A stretch of 12,936 nt of DNA from Methylovulum sp. (GCA_016919605.1 JACXTQ010000166.1:1-12936); one strand, 5' to 3'; counted from the stretch's first letter, positions 1 to 8,000 are shown. Notes: generated by a model not told the origin, from the letters alone. Program-made: numbers and translations.

Positions 1-102
1 GTGCCTGATGGTGGAACCGGTGCCGACACCGATAATGCCGACATCTTTAATGTAAGGCAGGGCGGCATGGGCGACTTTTTGTTTTAGTTCGTCTTGGGTC
101 AT
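1..102 (-). CDS. rpiA: Ribose-5-phosphate isomerase A, N-terminal part
   Basis: RpiA interconverts ribose 5-phosphate and ribulose 5-phosphate in the non-oxidative pentose phosphate pathway in the cytosol. Only the first 34 codons lie in the window and the rest runs off the left edge. Reading from the ATG at 102-100 gives MTQDELKQKVAHAALPYIKD and then the glycine-rich stretch GIIGVGTGSTIRH. That stretch is the hallmark substrate-binding loop of RpiA (G-x-G-T-G-S-T) near residues 25-32, at the expected distance from the N-terminus. A weak AGGA sits about 10 bases upstream of the start. The gene is divergent from ilvA with only 80 bases between the two starts, so their promoters must be packed into or overlap within that gap. 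The assignment rests on a short but very characteristic segment. Confidence 0.9.
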   Translation of the reverse strand, partial: MTQDELKQKVAHAALPYIKDVGIIGVGTGSTIRH

Positions 103-182
103 GGGAGGGGTAATTCCTGTAAAGTGGATAGGGTGTGCGATAATACCCCAGAAACTAGGATTATTCAGCCCATTTTTAAACC

Positions 183-1706
183 ATGCCCGAAAAATATATA
201 GAAAAAATACTCCGTGCCAGAGTCTATGATGTCGCCATAGAAACTCCTTTAGATTTTGCCCCGTCTTTATCCGAACGCTTAGGCAACACCATTTTGCTAA
301 AACGCGAAGACTTGCAGTCGGTGTTCTCGTTTAAATTGCGCGGCGCGTACAACAAAATGTCGCTGCTTGATGCCAGTGCCAGACAACAAGGCGTGATCGC
401 CGCTTCGGCAGGCAACCATGCCCAAGGCGTAGCTTTGGCGGCAAAACGCCTAGGTATCAACGCCTTAATCGTTATGCCCACCACCGCACCGGAAATTAAA
501 ATAAAATCGGTGCGGGCAATGGGGGCCGATATTGAGTTGTTCGGCGATTCTTACAGCGAGGCCTACACCCACGCCCAGCAGTTGGCACAAGTCTCGAAGC
601 GGGCTTTTATCCACCCCTATGATGACCCTGATGTGATTGCCGGGCAGGGGACGGTGGCAATGGAAATCCTGCGTCAACAAACCGCCGAATTGGACGCGAT
701 TTTTGTGCCGGTCGGCGGCGGTGGCTTACTGGCGGGGATTGCCGTGTATGTCAAATTTGTCCGCCCTGACATTAAAATCATCGGTGTCGAACCTGATGAT
801 GCCGATTGCCTTAACCGTGCCTTACAGGCGGGTAGCCGCGTGGTGCTGGAGCAAGTGGGGCTGTTTGCCGATGGGGTTGCCGTCAAACAAGTCGGAGCGG
901 AACCGTTCCGCTTGGCGCAACGCTATGTCGATGAGGTCATCACCGTCACTACCGATGAGATTTGCGCGGCCATTAAGGACATTTTTGATGATACTCGATC
1001 CATCGCCGAACCGGCGGGGGCTTTGGCTATCGCAGGCCTAAAAAAATATGTCGGGCGCGAGAAGCTGGTCGGCAAAACCTTGGTCGCTATCGACAGTGGG
1101 GCTAACATCAACTTTGACCGCTTGCGTTATGTCGCTGAACGAGCGCAGGTGGGCGAGCATCGGGAAATTTTGCTGGCAGTTAGTATTCCCGAAGTGCCGG
1201 GCAGCTTTTTGGCCTTTTGTCGCCTGTTAGGTGGGCGTAGTATCACCGAATTTAACTACCGCTATTTTGATGCCGCTATGGCGCACGTGTTTGTCGGCAT
1301 TTCCAGCAGTGGATTAGAATCGGATCGTGCCACCATCATAGAACATCTGAACGGGCATGGCTTTGCCGTCACCGATATGACTACCAATGAACTGGCTAAA
1401 GAGCATATCCGCTATATGGTCGGCGGCCACGCGCCTTGTGAATTGCACGAATTTGTCTACAGCATTGAGTTTCCAGAGCGCCCTGGGGCTTTGTTAAAAT
1501 TTCTGATCGAGTTGGGTGGCCGTTGGAACATCAGCCTGTTCCATTACCGCAATCATGGCGCGGCCTTTGGCAAGGTCTTGATGGGGGTACAAATGCCTGT
1601 GACCGAACAGGCCGCTTTCCAAGCCTGTTTGGACGGTTTGGGTTTTTTGTATCAGGAAGAAACGGCGAATCTGGCTTACCGTTTGTTTTCAGGGGGCATG
1701 AGTTAG
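183..1706 (+). CDS. ilvA: Threonine ammonia-lyase, biosynthetic (threonine deaminase)
   Basis: IlvA deaminates L-threonine to 2-oxobutanoate, the committed step of isoleucine synthesis, using pyridoxal phosphate. The 507-residue length is close to the 514 of the E. coli enzyme. The fold-type II catalytic domain covers about residues 15-320: the PLP-binding lysine is Lys51 in SFKLRGAYNK, the substrate loop is SAGNHAQG (75-82), the phosphate-binding glycine loop is GGGGLLAG (178-185), and SGANINF lies at 305-311. Two ACT-like regulatory domains follow at about 327-400 and 422-495, which fits feedback inhibition by isoleucine and activation by valine as in the biosynthetic type. The short catabolic enzymes (TdcB) have no such pair. 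The ATG at 183 gives the family N-terminus (KILRARVYDVAIETPL), although no good ribosome binding site precedes it. The residue before SGAN is Asp rather than the more usual Cys or Leu, which is unlikely to matter. A strong terminator follows. Confidence 0.97.
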   Translation: MPEKYIEKILRARVYDVAIETPLDFAPSLSERLGNTILLKREDLQSVFSFKLRGAYNKMSLLDASARQQGVIAASAGNHAQGVALAAKRLGINALIVMPTTAPEIKIKSVRAMGADIELFGDSYSEAYTHAQQLAQVSKRAFIHPYDDPDVIAGQGTVAMEILRQQTAELDAIFVPVGGGGLLAGIAVYVKFVRPDIKIIGVEPDDADCLNRALQAGSRVVLEQVGLFADGVAVKQVGAEPFRLAQRYVDEVITVTTDEICAAIKDIFDDTRSIAEPAGALAIAGLKKYVGREKLVGKTLVAIDSGANINFDRLRYVAERAQVGEHREILLAVSIPEVPGSFLAFCRLLGGRSITEFNYRYFDAAMAHVFVGISSSGLESDRATIIEHLNGHGFAVTDMTTNELAKEHIRYMVGGHAPCELHEFVYSIEFPERPGALLKFLIELGGRWNISLFHYRNHGAAFGKVLMGVQMPVTEQAAFQACLDGLGFLYQEETANLAYRLFSGGMS

Positions 1707-1715
1707 GTAGGATAA

Positions 1716-1747
1716 GGTGGCGGAAATACCGCCACCCCCTTTTTTTA
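1716..1747 (+). terminator. Intrinsic terminator of ilvA
   Basis: A perfect 8-base stem, GGTGGCGG (1716-1723) and CCGCCACC (1729-1736) with the loop AAATA, is followed by CCC and a run of seven T's. It begins nine bases after the ilvA stop. The T-run overlaps the last codons of the opposing pirin gene. Read on the minus strand the hairpin is not followed by T's, so it should work efficiently only for ilvA. Confidence 0.9.
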
Positions 1748-2623
1748 TACGGCCAATACGCCATCCCGATAATCACGGAAAGCCTGTTCAATCTCTGCGG
1801 TGGTGTTCATCACAAACGGCCCCGCTTGCACGACAGGCTCGCCAATCGGCTGGGCGGCGAGCAATAACAGCTTGGCGGAGGTATCGCCGGTGCTGAGGAC
1901 GATACCGTCACCAGCGACTAACTGCCCCAATTGCCCCGCTATTAACACGCCATTGTCAGTATCGGCCGTTACGCGGCCTTCATACACATAGATAACGGCG
2001 GTATGCGCCAAAGCCACCGGAATGCTCAACTGCTGCCCTGGGCTAAGGACAATGTCAAAATACACCGGCTGGGTGCTCACGCCCGCCACCGCACCTGTTG
2101 TCACTGTGCCGTCAGCACCCACATAGTCCCCGGCAATCACCTTGATATAGCCACCCGCCGTTAAATCGACCTTAGGGATGTCAGCGGCGGCAATATCTTG
2201 GTAATGGGGTGGTTTCATCTTTTCTGACGCGGGCAAGTTGATCCAAAGCTGGAAACCTTGCAACAGGCCGTCTTCTTGCTCCGGCATTTCCGAATGGATA
2301 ATGCCATGCGCCGCTGTCATCCATTGCACATCACCGGCGCGTAAATGGCCTTGGTTGCCCAAATGGTCACGGTGCAGCATCGCCCCTGCCAGCATGTAAG
2401 TCACCGTCTCAAAGCCACGGTGCGGATGGTCAGGGAAGCCGCCGATATAATCCGCCGCTTCATCCGAGGCGAACTCATCCAATAACAAAAACGGGTCAAA
2501 GGCGTTGCTAGGCGTGGGGCTGATGATGCGTTTCAGTTTCACCCCCGCGCCATCAGAGGTGCGTAGGCCGTTGATGACTTTGTCGAGGTGACGCAGTCGC
2601 AGGGTCGTAGGTTTAGTCGTCAT
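1745..2623 (-). CDS. Pirin family protein (cupin, YhaK/YhhW-like)
   Basis: This is a 292-residue bicupin of the pirin family. Family members bind one metal, usually iron. Some (E. coli YhhW, human pirin) show quercetinase activity in vitro, but the physiological role in bacteria is mostly unknown. The N-terminal cupin carries the pirin signature HPHRGFETVTY (66-76), and the four expected metal ligands are present: His66, His68, His110 and Glu112 (the last two in HGIIHSE). Their spacing closely resembles that of human pirin. The C-terminal pirin_C domain spans about 185-290 and includes the conserved GEPVVQAGPFVMNT (261-274). The start overlaps the end of the upstream DoxX gene by 11 bases, which implies co-transcription and probably translational coupling. 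The divergent YhaJ-like regulator nearby is the likely controller. In E. coli the genes yhaJ (LysR) and yhaK (pirin) are also neighbours. The natural substrate cannot be told from the sequence. Confidence 0.93.
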   Translation of the reverse strand: MTTKPTTLRLRHLDKVINGLRTSDGAGVKLKRIISPTPSNAFDPFLLLDEFASDEAADYIGGFPDHPHRGFETVTYMLAGAMLHRDHLGNQGHLRAGDVQWMTAAHGIIHSEMPEQEDGLLQGFQLWINLPASEKMKPPHYQDIAAADIPKVDLTAGGYIKVIAGDYVGADGTVTTGAVAGVSTQPVYFDIVLSPGQQLSIPVALAHTAVIYVYEGRVTADTDNGVLIAGQLGQLVAGDGIVLSTGDTSAKLLLLAAQPIGEPVVQAGPFVMNTTAEIEQAFRDYRDGVLAV

Positions 2624-3077
2624 GGCTATCTCCCAATAAATTATTGTCTAATACATAACCGTCCAAGCTATAGTGGCCGCCGCCCATAATCAGCAGGGAC
2701 ACGCTGGCCGCCAACAAGGCCAATGCGTATTCAATGCCATGCGCCGTCATAAAAAAGCCTTGGCTGGCATGTACCCATAGCAAAGCCACGGCCATAGTCA
2801 GCGCGTTGGCACCAGCGGCGATACGGGTCAACAAACCTAGCATCAGGGCGACCCCGCCAAAAAACTCCGCGCTACCCGCCAATAAGGCCATCAGTACGCC
2901 CGGTTGTAGGCCGACCGAGGCCATCCATTGTCCAGTGCCTTCCAAGCCATAACCGCCAAACCAAGCGAACAATTTTTGCCCGCCATGTGCCGCCAGAATC
3001 AAGCCGATAGGCAGGCGCAATACGGTCGCTTCCAAACCCGCACGGGAAACCAATGTGTTAGCAAGCCAGTTTTTCAT
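2613..3077 (-). CDS. DoxX family membrane protein (YqjF-like)
   Basis: This 154-residue inner-membrane protein has four predicted hydrophobic helices at about residues 16-33, 58-82, 84-103 and 114-131. It carries the DoxX-family features RLPIGLILAAHGGQKLFAWF in the first segment, a Gly-rich second segment (AGSAEFFGGVALMLGLLTR, 67-85) and HGIEYALALLAAS near the end. The family is defined by a terminal quinol oxidase subunit of the archaeon Acidianus, but bacterial single-gene members such as E. coli YqjF have no settled biochemical role. AAGGGG five bases before the ATG is a good ribosome binding site. It is the first gene of a two-gene operon with the pirin gene. A near-ideal -10 and a LysR-type dyad lie upstream. 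In E. coli yqjF is activated by the LysR protein YhaJ, and the divergent regulator here is of that type, so the same circuit is likely. Confidence 0.9.
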   Translation of the reverse strand: MKNWLANTLVSRAGLEATVLRLPIGLILAAHGGQKLFAWFGGYGLEGTGQWMASVGLQPGVLMALLAGSAEFFGGVALMLGLLTRIAAGANALTMAVALLWVHASQGFFMTAHGIEYALALLAASVSLLIMGGGHYSLDGYVLDNNLLGDSHDD

Positions 3078-3118
3078 AACAACCCCTTAAAATGATGATA
3101 AATTTAATGTTCACAGAC

Positions 3119-3147
3119 ATTATAAGGTGGCTGGGCAGAATAAAAAG
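3119..3147 (-). promoter_or_regulatory. Likely activator-dependent promoter of the doxX-pirin operon
   Basis: On the minus strand a perfect TATAAT occupies 3124-3119. The position 17 bases upstream (3147-3142) reads CTTTTT, a poor -35 element. A consensus -10 with a weak -35 is typical of promoters that need an activator. The inferred transcription start is near 3112, giving a leader of about 35 bases before the doxX ATG. This was read by eye only. Confidence 0.5.
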
Positions 3148-3150
3148 CGG

Positions 3151-3190
3151 TAGATTTTGTTTAATAAGTTCAAAAAAATTGAACAATCTA
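3151..3190. promoter_or_regulatory. Candidate LysR-type operator (TTC-N9-GAA dyad with outer arms)
   Basis: The core is the perfect 17-base dyad GTTCAAAAAAATTGAAC at 3168-3184. It contains the T-N11-A pattern (T3170, A3182) that LysR-type regulators recognise. Matching outer arms TAGATT (3151-3156) and AATCTA (3185-3190) flank it asymmetrically. The core centre (3176) lies about 64 bases upstream of the start inferred for doxX, close to the -65 position expected for a LysR recognition site. The geometry is seen in the sequence. Binding by the adjacent regulator is inferred. Confidence 0.5.
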
Positions 3191-3506
3191 TGGGTTAGCA
3201 TGATAACCAAAATGAGTTAAATGAGTTCTTATGGTTATAAAAATAAATTTGCCTTTGCACCATTTTCAGTTATTGTTGATGCGGGCCACTATTCCCCCCG
3301 GGACTTTATGGACTGGGTTGGCCCTTTAATCCCTAGGCAACAATAATAAAATCAGCCTAAAACAGGCTGGTAAACATTAACGGCTTTGATGAGCAATAGG
3401 CATTTATGAAAATTTCCCGCAACTTATCGGTGCAAACCCTCGCGCTAACATCACTGCCTAAGTTAAGAAATTATCATTAATAGTCATCATGTTAATAAGT
3501 ACATAC
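3191..3506. other. Non-coding upstream region of the LysR gene
   Basis: Beyond the doubtful small ORF, this stretch contains an imperfect 16-base palindrome, GGTTAGCATGATAACC (3193-3208), that could bind another regulator. It also has a small hairpin CAGCCT-AAAAC-AGGCTG (3353-3369), whose minus-strand side is followed by a modestly T-rich run. A 24-codon ATG frame (3406-3480) is present but has nothing to support it. I see no tRNA, no small RNA of known type and no mobile-element gene. Confidence 0.4.
3221..3346 (+). CDS. Doubtful 41-codon small ORF
   Basis: An ATG at 3221 opens a 41-codon frame ending in TAA at 3344-3346. The peptide begins MSSYGYKNKFAFAPFSVIVD and ends GPLIPRQQ. It is rich in aromatic residues and has no recognisable domain. 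No convincing ribosome binding site precedes it, and it lies within the doxX-LysR intergenic region. A short hairpin (CAGCCT/AGGCTG, 3353-3369) follows. It could be a real small protein, a remnant of a longer gene or chance. I do not recognise it. Confidence 0.2.
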   Translation: MSSYGYKNKFAFAPFSVIVDAGHYSPRDFMDWVGPLIPRQQ

Positions 3507-3550
3507 TCGTTCCCACACTGCCCCTGAGGGTACACAGCGTGTGGGAACGA
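3507..3550. repeat. REP-like palindromic element
   Basis: Perfect 12-base inverted arms TCGTTCCCACAC (3507-3518) and GTGTGGGAACGA (3539-3550) enclose a 20-base centre that itself contains CCCTGAGGG. Short GC-rich palindromes built on CGTTCCCAC/GTGGGAACG are, from memory, dispersed in many copies in several gammaproteobacterial genomes. One copy alone does not show this. It ends 32 bases before the LysR start codon and would form a hairpin in that gene's leader. Confidence 0.6.
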
Positions 3551-3582
3551 TAGGGCTTTGTTTTTAAAGTGAACCAAACACC

Positions 3583-4464
3583 ATGAAATACCCCATCACC
3601 CTGGACGCACTGGAAGTGTTGGCGGCGATTGACCGTAAAGGCAGCTTTGCCGCCGCCGCGCAGGAATTGTTCCGCGTGCCTTCGGCCATCTCTTATACCA
3701 TCCAAAAACTGGAGCAAGACCTAGACATCGTGCTGTTCCGCAAAGAAGGGCGCAAAGCCGTGCTGACACAGGCGGGCAAAGTGTTGTTGGAGCAGGGCAG
3801 GGATATTCTGGAAGCCACCGAACGGCTGGCGGTGGCGGCCAAAACCACCCACAGCGGCTGGGAACCCGTGTTTAACATCGCCGTTGATTCCCTGCTCAGT
3901 TTTGAAGTCATTTACCCGTTAATCGCCAAATTCTACCAAGTGCAGCCGGACATAGAAATCAACCTCTATGAAGAAGTGCTGGGCGGGGCCATCGAAGCCA
4001 TTGCCACCGAGCGGGCGGACTTGGTGATTGGTGTCGGCGAACAACCCACGCCCCAACCCGGCCTAATCATTAAAAACCTGCAACAGATTGACTGGGTGTT
4101 TGCCGTCGCCCCCCACCATCCCTTGGCGCAAGCCCCGCAACCCGTATCCCGCCAGCTCATCGAACAGCACCGTTTTATTGTCGTCAGAGACTCCGCCCGC
4201 TACCAAGCCCCACAAAGCCGCCGCCTATGCAGCAAACGTCCGGTACTGAGCGTACCCACCATCAGCGAAAAAATTAACGCCCAATGCGCAGGCCTAGGCG
4301 TAGGCTTCCTACCCAAACACCGCATCCAAAACCACCTACAGCAAGGCTTATTGCTTGCCCTAGAACTGGATGGCGAAATTCCCCAAGAAGCTATCAATCT
4401 GGCATGGAAAGCGTCTAACAGGGGGAAAGTGTTGCATTGGTTTATTGAGGGGTTGTTGGGGTAG
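3583..4464 (+). CDS. LysR family transcriptional regulator, YhaJ-like
   Basis: This 293-residue LysR-type regulator has an N-terminal winged helix-turn-helix at about residues 6-65 (GSFAAAAQELFRVPSAISYT spans the recognition region at 20-39), a linker helix to about 88, and a periplasmic-binding-protein-like effector domain from about 93 to 285. The DNA-binding half strongly resembles E. coli YhaJ as I remember it. Both share the RVPSA.SYT.QKLE..LD.VLF pattern, and the effector domain keeps the GLGV...P stretch near the end. YhaJ controls the DoxX-family gene yqjF and responds to oxidised or quinone-like aromatic products. The present gene diverges from a doxX-pirin operon, so it probably regulates that operon and perhaps itself. 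The effector molecule is not known. The ATG at 3583 gives the family N-terminus, but the ribosome binding site is weak. Confidence 0.9.
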   Translation: MKYPITLDALEVLAAIDRKGSFAAAAQELFRVPSAISYTIQKLEQDLDIVLFRKEGRKAVLTQAGKVLLEQGRDILEATERLAVAAKTTHSGWEPVFNIAVDSLLSFEVIYPLIAKFYQVQPDIEINLYEEVLGGAIEAIATERADLVIGVGEQPTPQPGLIIKNLQQIDWVFAVAPHHPLAQAPQPVSRQLIEQHRFIVVRDSARYQAPQSRRLCSKRPVLSVPTISEKINAQCAGLGVGFLPKHRIQNHLQQGLLLALELDGEIPQEAINLAWKASNRGKVLHWFIEGLLG

Positions 4465-4512
4465 GGGATTTTGGTTTTAAAAAAATCAATAACGCCATTT
4501 CATTTCAATAGT

Positions 4513-4518
4513 TATAAT
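4513..4518 (+). promoter_or_regulatory. Possible -10 element for the two-gene cassette
   Basis: A perfect TATAAT lies 91 bases before the ATG of the 111-residue gene. The hexamer 17 bases upstream (4490-4495, TAACGC) is a poor -35. The whole 145-base gap after the LysR gene is AT-rich, so chance matches are easy, and other AT-rich hexamers nearer the gene could serve equally well. Confidence 0.3.
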
Positions 4519-4595
4519 TCAATAAATATCAATATGATCTTCTTGTAATCAGTAATTTTCGCCCTATATCGATAAGTAAATTATTAAATATTTTC

Positions 4596-4602
4596 AAAGG
4601 AG
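4596..4602 (+). promoter_or_regulatory. Strong ribosome binding site of the 111-residue gene
   Basis: AAAGGAG ends seven bases before the ATG at 4610, an ideal Shine-Dalgarno sequence and spacing. It is one of the best in the window and fixes the start of the first cassette gene. Confidence 0.85.
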
Positions 4603-4609
4603 AAATTGT

Positions 4610-4945
4610 ATGGAAGAATTTTTAATAGGTGCGGTTTTATCGGGCATTGCCTATGACATAATGAAATGCGGTGCAATACTGGGTGTCGATGATCTTAAGC
4701 AACGGCTAAGAGGTTGGGTAATCAGTGATTCTGAATTGATCGCCATGACTTATGCGTTAAACAAACTCGAACTGACCGATGAAATGAGCGAAATCGCAAT
4801 TGAAAGAAAAATTGTCGCATCAGATGAATTAAAACAGCTTCTTGAAAACATAAAGCCAGCCACAGAAGGCAACACGATTATTCAGCATCATTCAGGCAGT
4901 GGTGACAATGTAGGTAGAGATAAAATAACTCATAGCGAGAGATAA
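4610..4945 (+). CDS. Small partner protein with C-terminal GDNVGRDK motif
   Basis: This 111-residue protein is not one I can name. Residues 1-20 (MEEFLIGAVLSGIAYDIMKC) form a hydrophobic, probably amphipathic helix. Residues 25-83 look all-helical (DDLKQRLRG, DSELIAMTYALNKL, SDELKQLLENI). The tail is polar and ends with HHSGSGDNVGRDKITHSER, carrying the GDNVGRDKI motif at 98-106. This motif recurs near the N-terminus of the next protein. From memory, GDNVxxDK-type segments occur in many predicted bacterial conflict and signalling proteins, attached to small helical adaptor domains. I cannot check this here. The start is certain because of its strong ribosome binding site. The stop is in the same frame as the next gene, whose GTG begins four bases after it, so the two are surely co-transcribed and probably translationally coupled. 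Inferred role: adaptor or regulator of the large protein. The AT-rich composition contrasts with the flanking genes. Confidence 0.8.
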   Translation: MEEFLIGAVLSGIAYDIMKCGAILGVDDLKQRLRGWVISDSELIAMTYALNKLELTDEMSEIAIERKIVASDELKQLLENIKPATEGNTIIQHHSGSGDNVGRDKITHSER

Positions 4946-5036
4946 GTTGTGGATTTGATGCCAGAAAGTCGCTCTCCCGTTTATCAAAATGCCACAGGTG
5001 ATGGTGATAATGTTGCTAGGGATAAAAATATACATA
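4901..5036 (+). repeat. Duplicated GDNV-motif unit spanning the gene junction
   Basis: Two 34-base segments, 4901-4934 and 5003-5036, agree at 26 positions by my count and lie exactly 102 bases (34 codons) apart in the same reading frame. They encode GDNVGRDKITH at the end of the first protein and GDNVARDKNIH at the start of the second. The residues before each are also alike (IIQHHSGS and VYQNATGD). This may reflect an old internal duplication or shared selection on the motif. Confidence 0.6.
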
Positions 5037-8000
5037 TCTATCAATTGGTTGCGACAGAGGTATTGCGTAAACCAATTGAACAGATACTTTCCAGCATTCG
5101 AGAAAGAAAGCGGGATGAGGCGAAAATTCGCTTGGAAACCATTAAAGCAATGGGGTTAGATTCAAATAGCGAAGCTATCCTTGATATGCTTTCTATTCAG
5201 TTGAATTTACTTGAAGATAACGAAACACCAAAAGTTTATAGCTCTATACTTTCAACATTCAAAGGCTCAACCAATAACATCATCCGTGATCTATGCCTAG
5301 CTACTTTGATTCGGTTAGACGTAAAAGAGAACAGACTCGAAGATGCAAGGGAGCGTTATTTTCGGAGCAGCACAACACTTGTATATTCCCAAGAAGTGTT
5401 TTATGAGTGTGCTGCAACCTCTGATGAGTTGGAACAAACCTATAAAGAAAAAAGGCTTGATCTGAATGAAAGCCTGCTTATTGGCTTAATTCGCGGTGGG
5501 CTTCGGATGCAACTTTTTGAGTTTTCCTTAATTGTTGCCAATCGCCTAAACGAAATATCTCCTTCATTCAATAGCAAAGTTTTATGGCTTGTTACAACGG
5601 CTTGCAATCTGGAAATGCAACTTGGCAACAAACACTACTGGACAATCACCGCTAGCTTAAAAGCGAAAATAATTAAGCTAATTGATGAAGTGGTTTTATT
5701 GATAAATGAATCAAAAGGTTCCGATCCACTATTATTGAATATTGCTGCGGCGTATTGGCATAACATACGTAATGAGCATCAACAACTAGATGATGTTTGT
5801 TGGAAATATGTCGATGACATTGAAAAAAATTATCCTGAAGTAGCTATTATTCTTCGCCGGCTCAATTCTCCAAACGAATTAGAAACGGATGATCTTAACT
5901 CCAAATGCAGAAAAGCACAAAACGATGAAATCTATCGCAACCAGTTAATAAATGACGTTTTTGCTAAAAAAGAAATATCTAACGATGATTTTATAATTGC
6001 TCGCCATTTTCCTGATTTTAAACTTCTAAGACAATGGATTGACTCTGGAGGAAAAATTATCGATGTAGAAGATATTGTTGCGGATTTTAATTATCTTATG
6101 CTGAGGCTCCTTGCATTACCTGATAAAAAGAATCCAGCACAAAGGGAAGAAATTGAAAAAACAAGGCTTTTCTCTGAAACAATTGTTGAAAAGCACAAAA
6201 AAATGCTACCTAACCTCCATCCTATCTCTTTGCTCGAAATAGCTGAACGTCTGGGGATACACCCAAAGCTTTCGGTCATTGCCTGTGATTTAATCAGCCC
6301 CATATTACCCACCTCTGATTTATGGGCATCCCCCATCGTTGAGTCTTACTTAAATGCTTTGCTTATTAGCCAGCAAATGGCAACGCTTGCTTCCGTACTT
6401 TCACATATCAATCAAGCTGAAAAAAATGCTTTCGTCTGGCAGATTCAAGCCCGTCTGTTTGAGCAGCAAAATGATTATTCTAATGCCATAGAATCTATTG
6501 AGAAAGCTTTAAAATTTGATCTAAATGTATTAGATGTCTGGTATTCATTGGTATGTCTACATAGGAATAATGGAATATCCGACAACGAATTGGCCTTAAT
6601 TTTAAAAAATATTCCAGACGGGCTTTTAGCCAAAGAATCAGATAGAGCTGTTTTTTTATTAATCGAAATTGCCAAAACAGGAGACTTTGCTAGAGTCGAA
6701 AAAATAATACTTTCTTGGTTTGTTAAAAATCCAAATACTTGTGCAACAAAAATAACAAATTTCAGCAATAATCTAATTTTTTCTCATATTAAGCGAAAAC
6801 CGACGGATGAGAATGTTGGCAATTCTATTGTGGGCGTAAGATTCAAAAAAGATGGTGATGAACTAACTCAACTGTTAGTTAGCCTCGAAAATACCAAGCA
6901 CCCTGCTTTATTGGACATTAATTCTGAGTTGGGTAATGCGCTTTATCAAATGAAAGTAGGAGAAACTAAACAACATGGAATGTACGATTTAACCTTGCTT
7001 GATCGATTACCCCCTTATATTGCCGCTTTTCAAATTTCTTTACAATTGCGGCATATACAAAATAACGGTAGCGATGGTTTTTATTTACTTAATGTACCAG
7101 ATGATCCTAAGCAATTACTCGCGCTACTTGAACGTAAATTACCCAAAAATAGAAACGATGATGTTTTCAATAATTCTTCAGTTCCTTTTATTTGTAAAGG
7201 CCAATTTTTATACCGCAATGATCCAGTCAAAGCCGCTTTACAGCAATTATTGACAAAAAAGCCAGTCCCGTGTTTTTTGCCTAATTTTGGCGAAGAAGAG
7301 GCAGCTGAAATCATACTGGACGTTTATGCGATAACTTATCTTGCCATTACTGGGTTGTCTTACGGCCTTAATCATTCTTCGATTAAATTTATTATCACTC
7401 ATGAAACTAAGGTTGTTATTGAGCATTGGCTTACAAACGGTTATTTACCAGTGGATTTACGGCATAATGTGGGTATATGGCGGCAATCGGCAGATGATAT
7501 AAACCAGTATGTTCAAGATATTGGAAAAGCATTTCGCTTTATCCTTGACAAGGTAGAAGTGGTTAAACCTAATTTAATCGATATGCCGCCTTCCATGCTT
7601 TCTTTAGTCGAACTTGTTGATATATCGGTCTATTCAAGCATGTCTTTATCTATTGGTAACGACATCCCTTGGTTGTGTATTGATGGACTTTTTGTCAATT
7701 ACACAATCAATGAATGGGGATATAAGCAAATAAATGCTACTAAGCTATTTATTGAGCTTGGAAGTGCATTGGCATTTGAACAAAAGAAAGATGGATTATA
7801 TTTATACGCCGAGCAAATTATTCCCTATGCTTTAATCTTTCAAGATTTTAAATTATTAAGTATTTCAAATGATGAATATGCCCATTATTATTTAGCTAAA
7901 TTAATTTATCTACACCCAAAAGCGTTTCCTGATACTAAAAACTCAGTTACTGCGTTAACTGAATTACTCGTTCCTGTGTTAACTAAAGCTTATTTTGATG

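Noticed and set aside
637..1041. 134-codon plus-strand frame inside ilvA
   Set aside because: It overlaps the catalytic domain of IlvA in another frame. IlvA is full length with all its motifs, so this is a shadow frame.
3406..3480. 24-codon ATG frame before the LysR gene
   Set aside because: Very short, with no ribosome binding site and no recognisable peptide. Expected by chance in an intergenic region.
4610..4669. Signal peptide or transmembrane anchor on the 111-residue protein
   Set aside because: The hydrophobic stretch is short, is interrupted by Asp16 and Lys19 and lacks a basic n-region. A buried or amphipathic helix is more likely.
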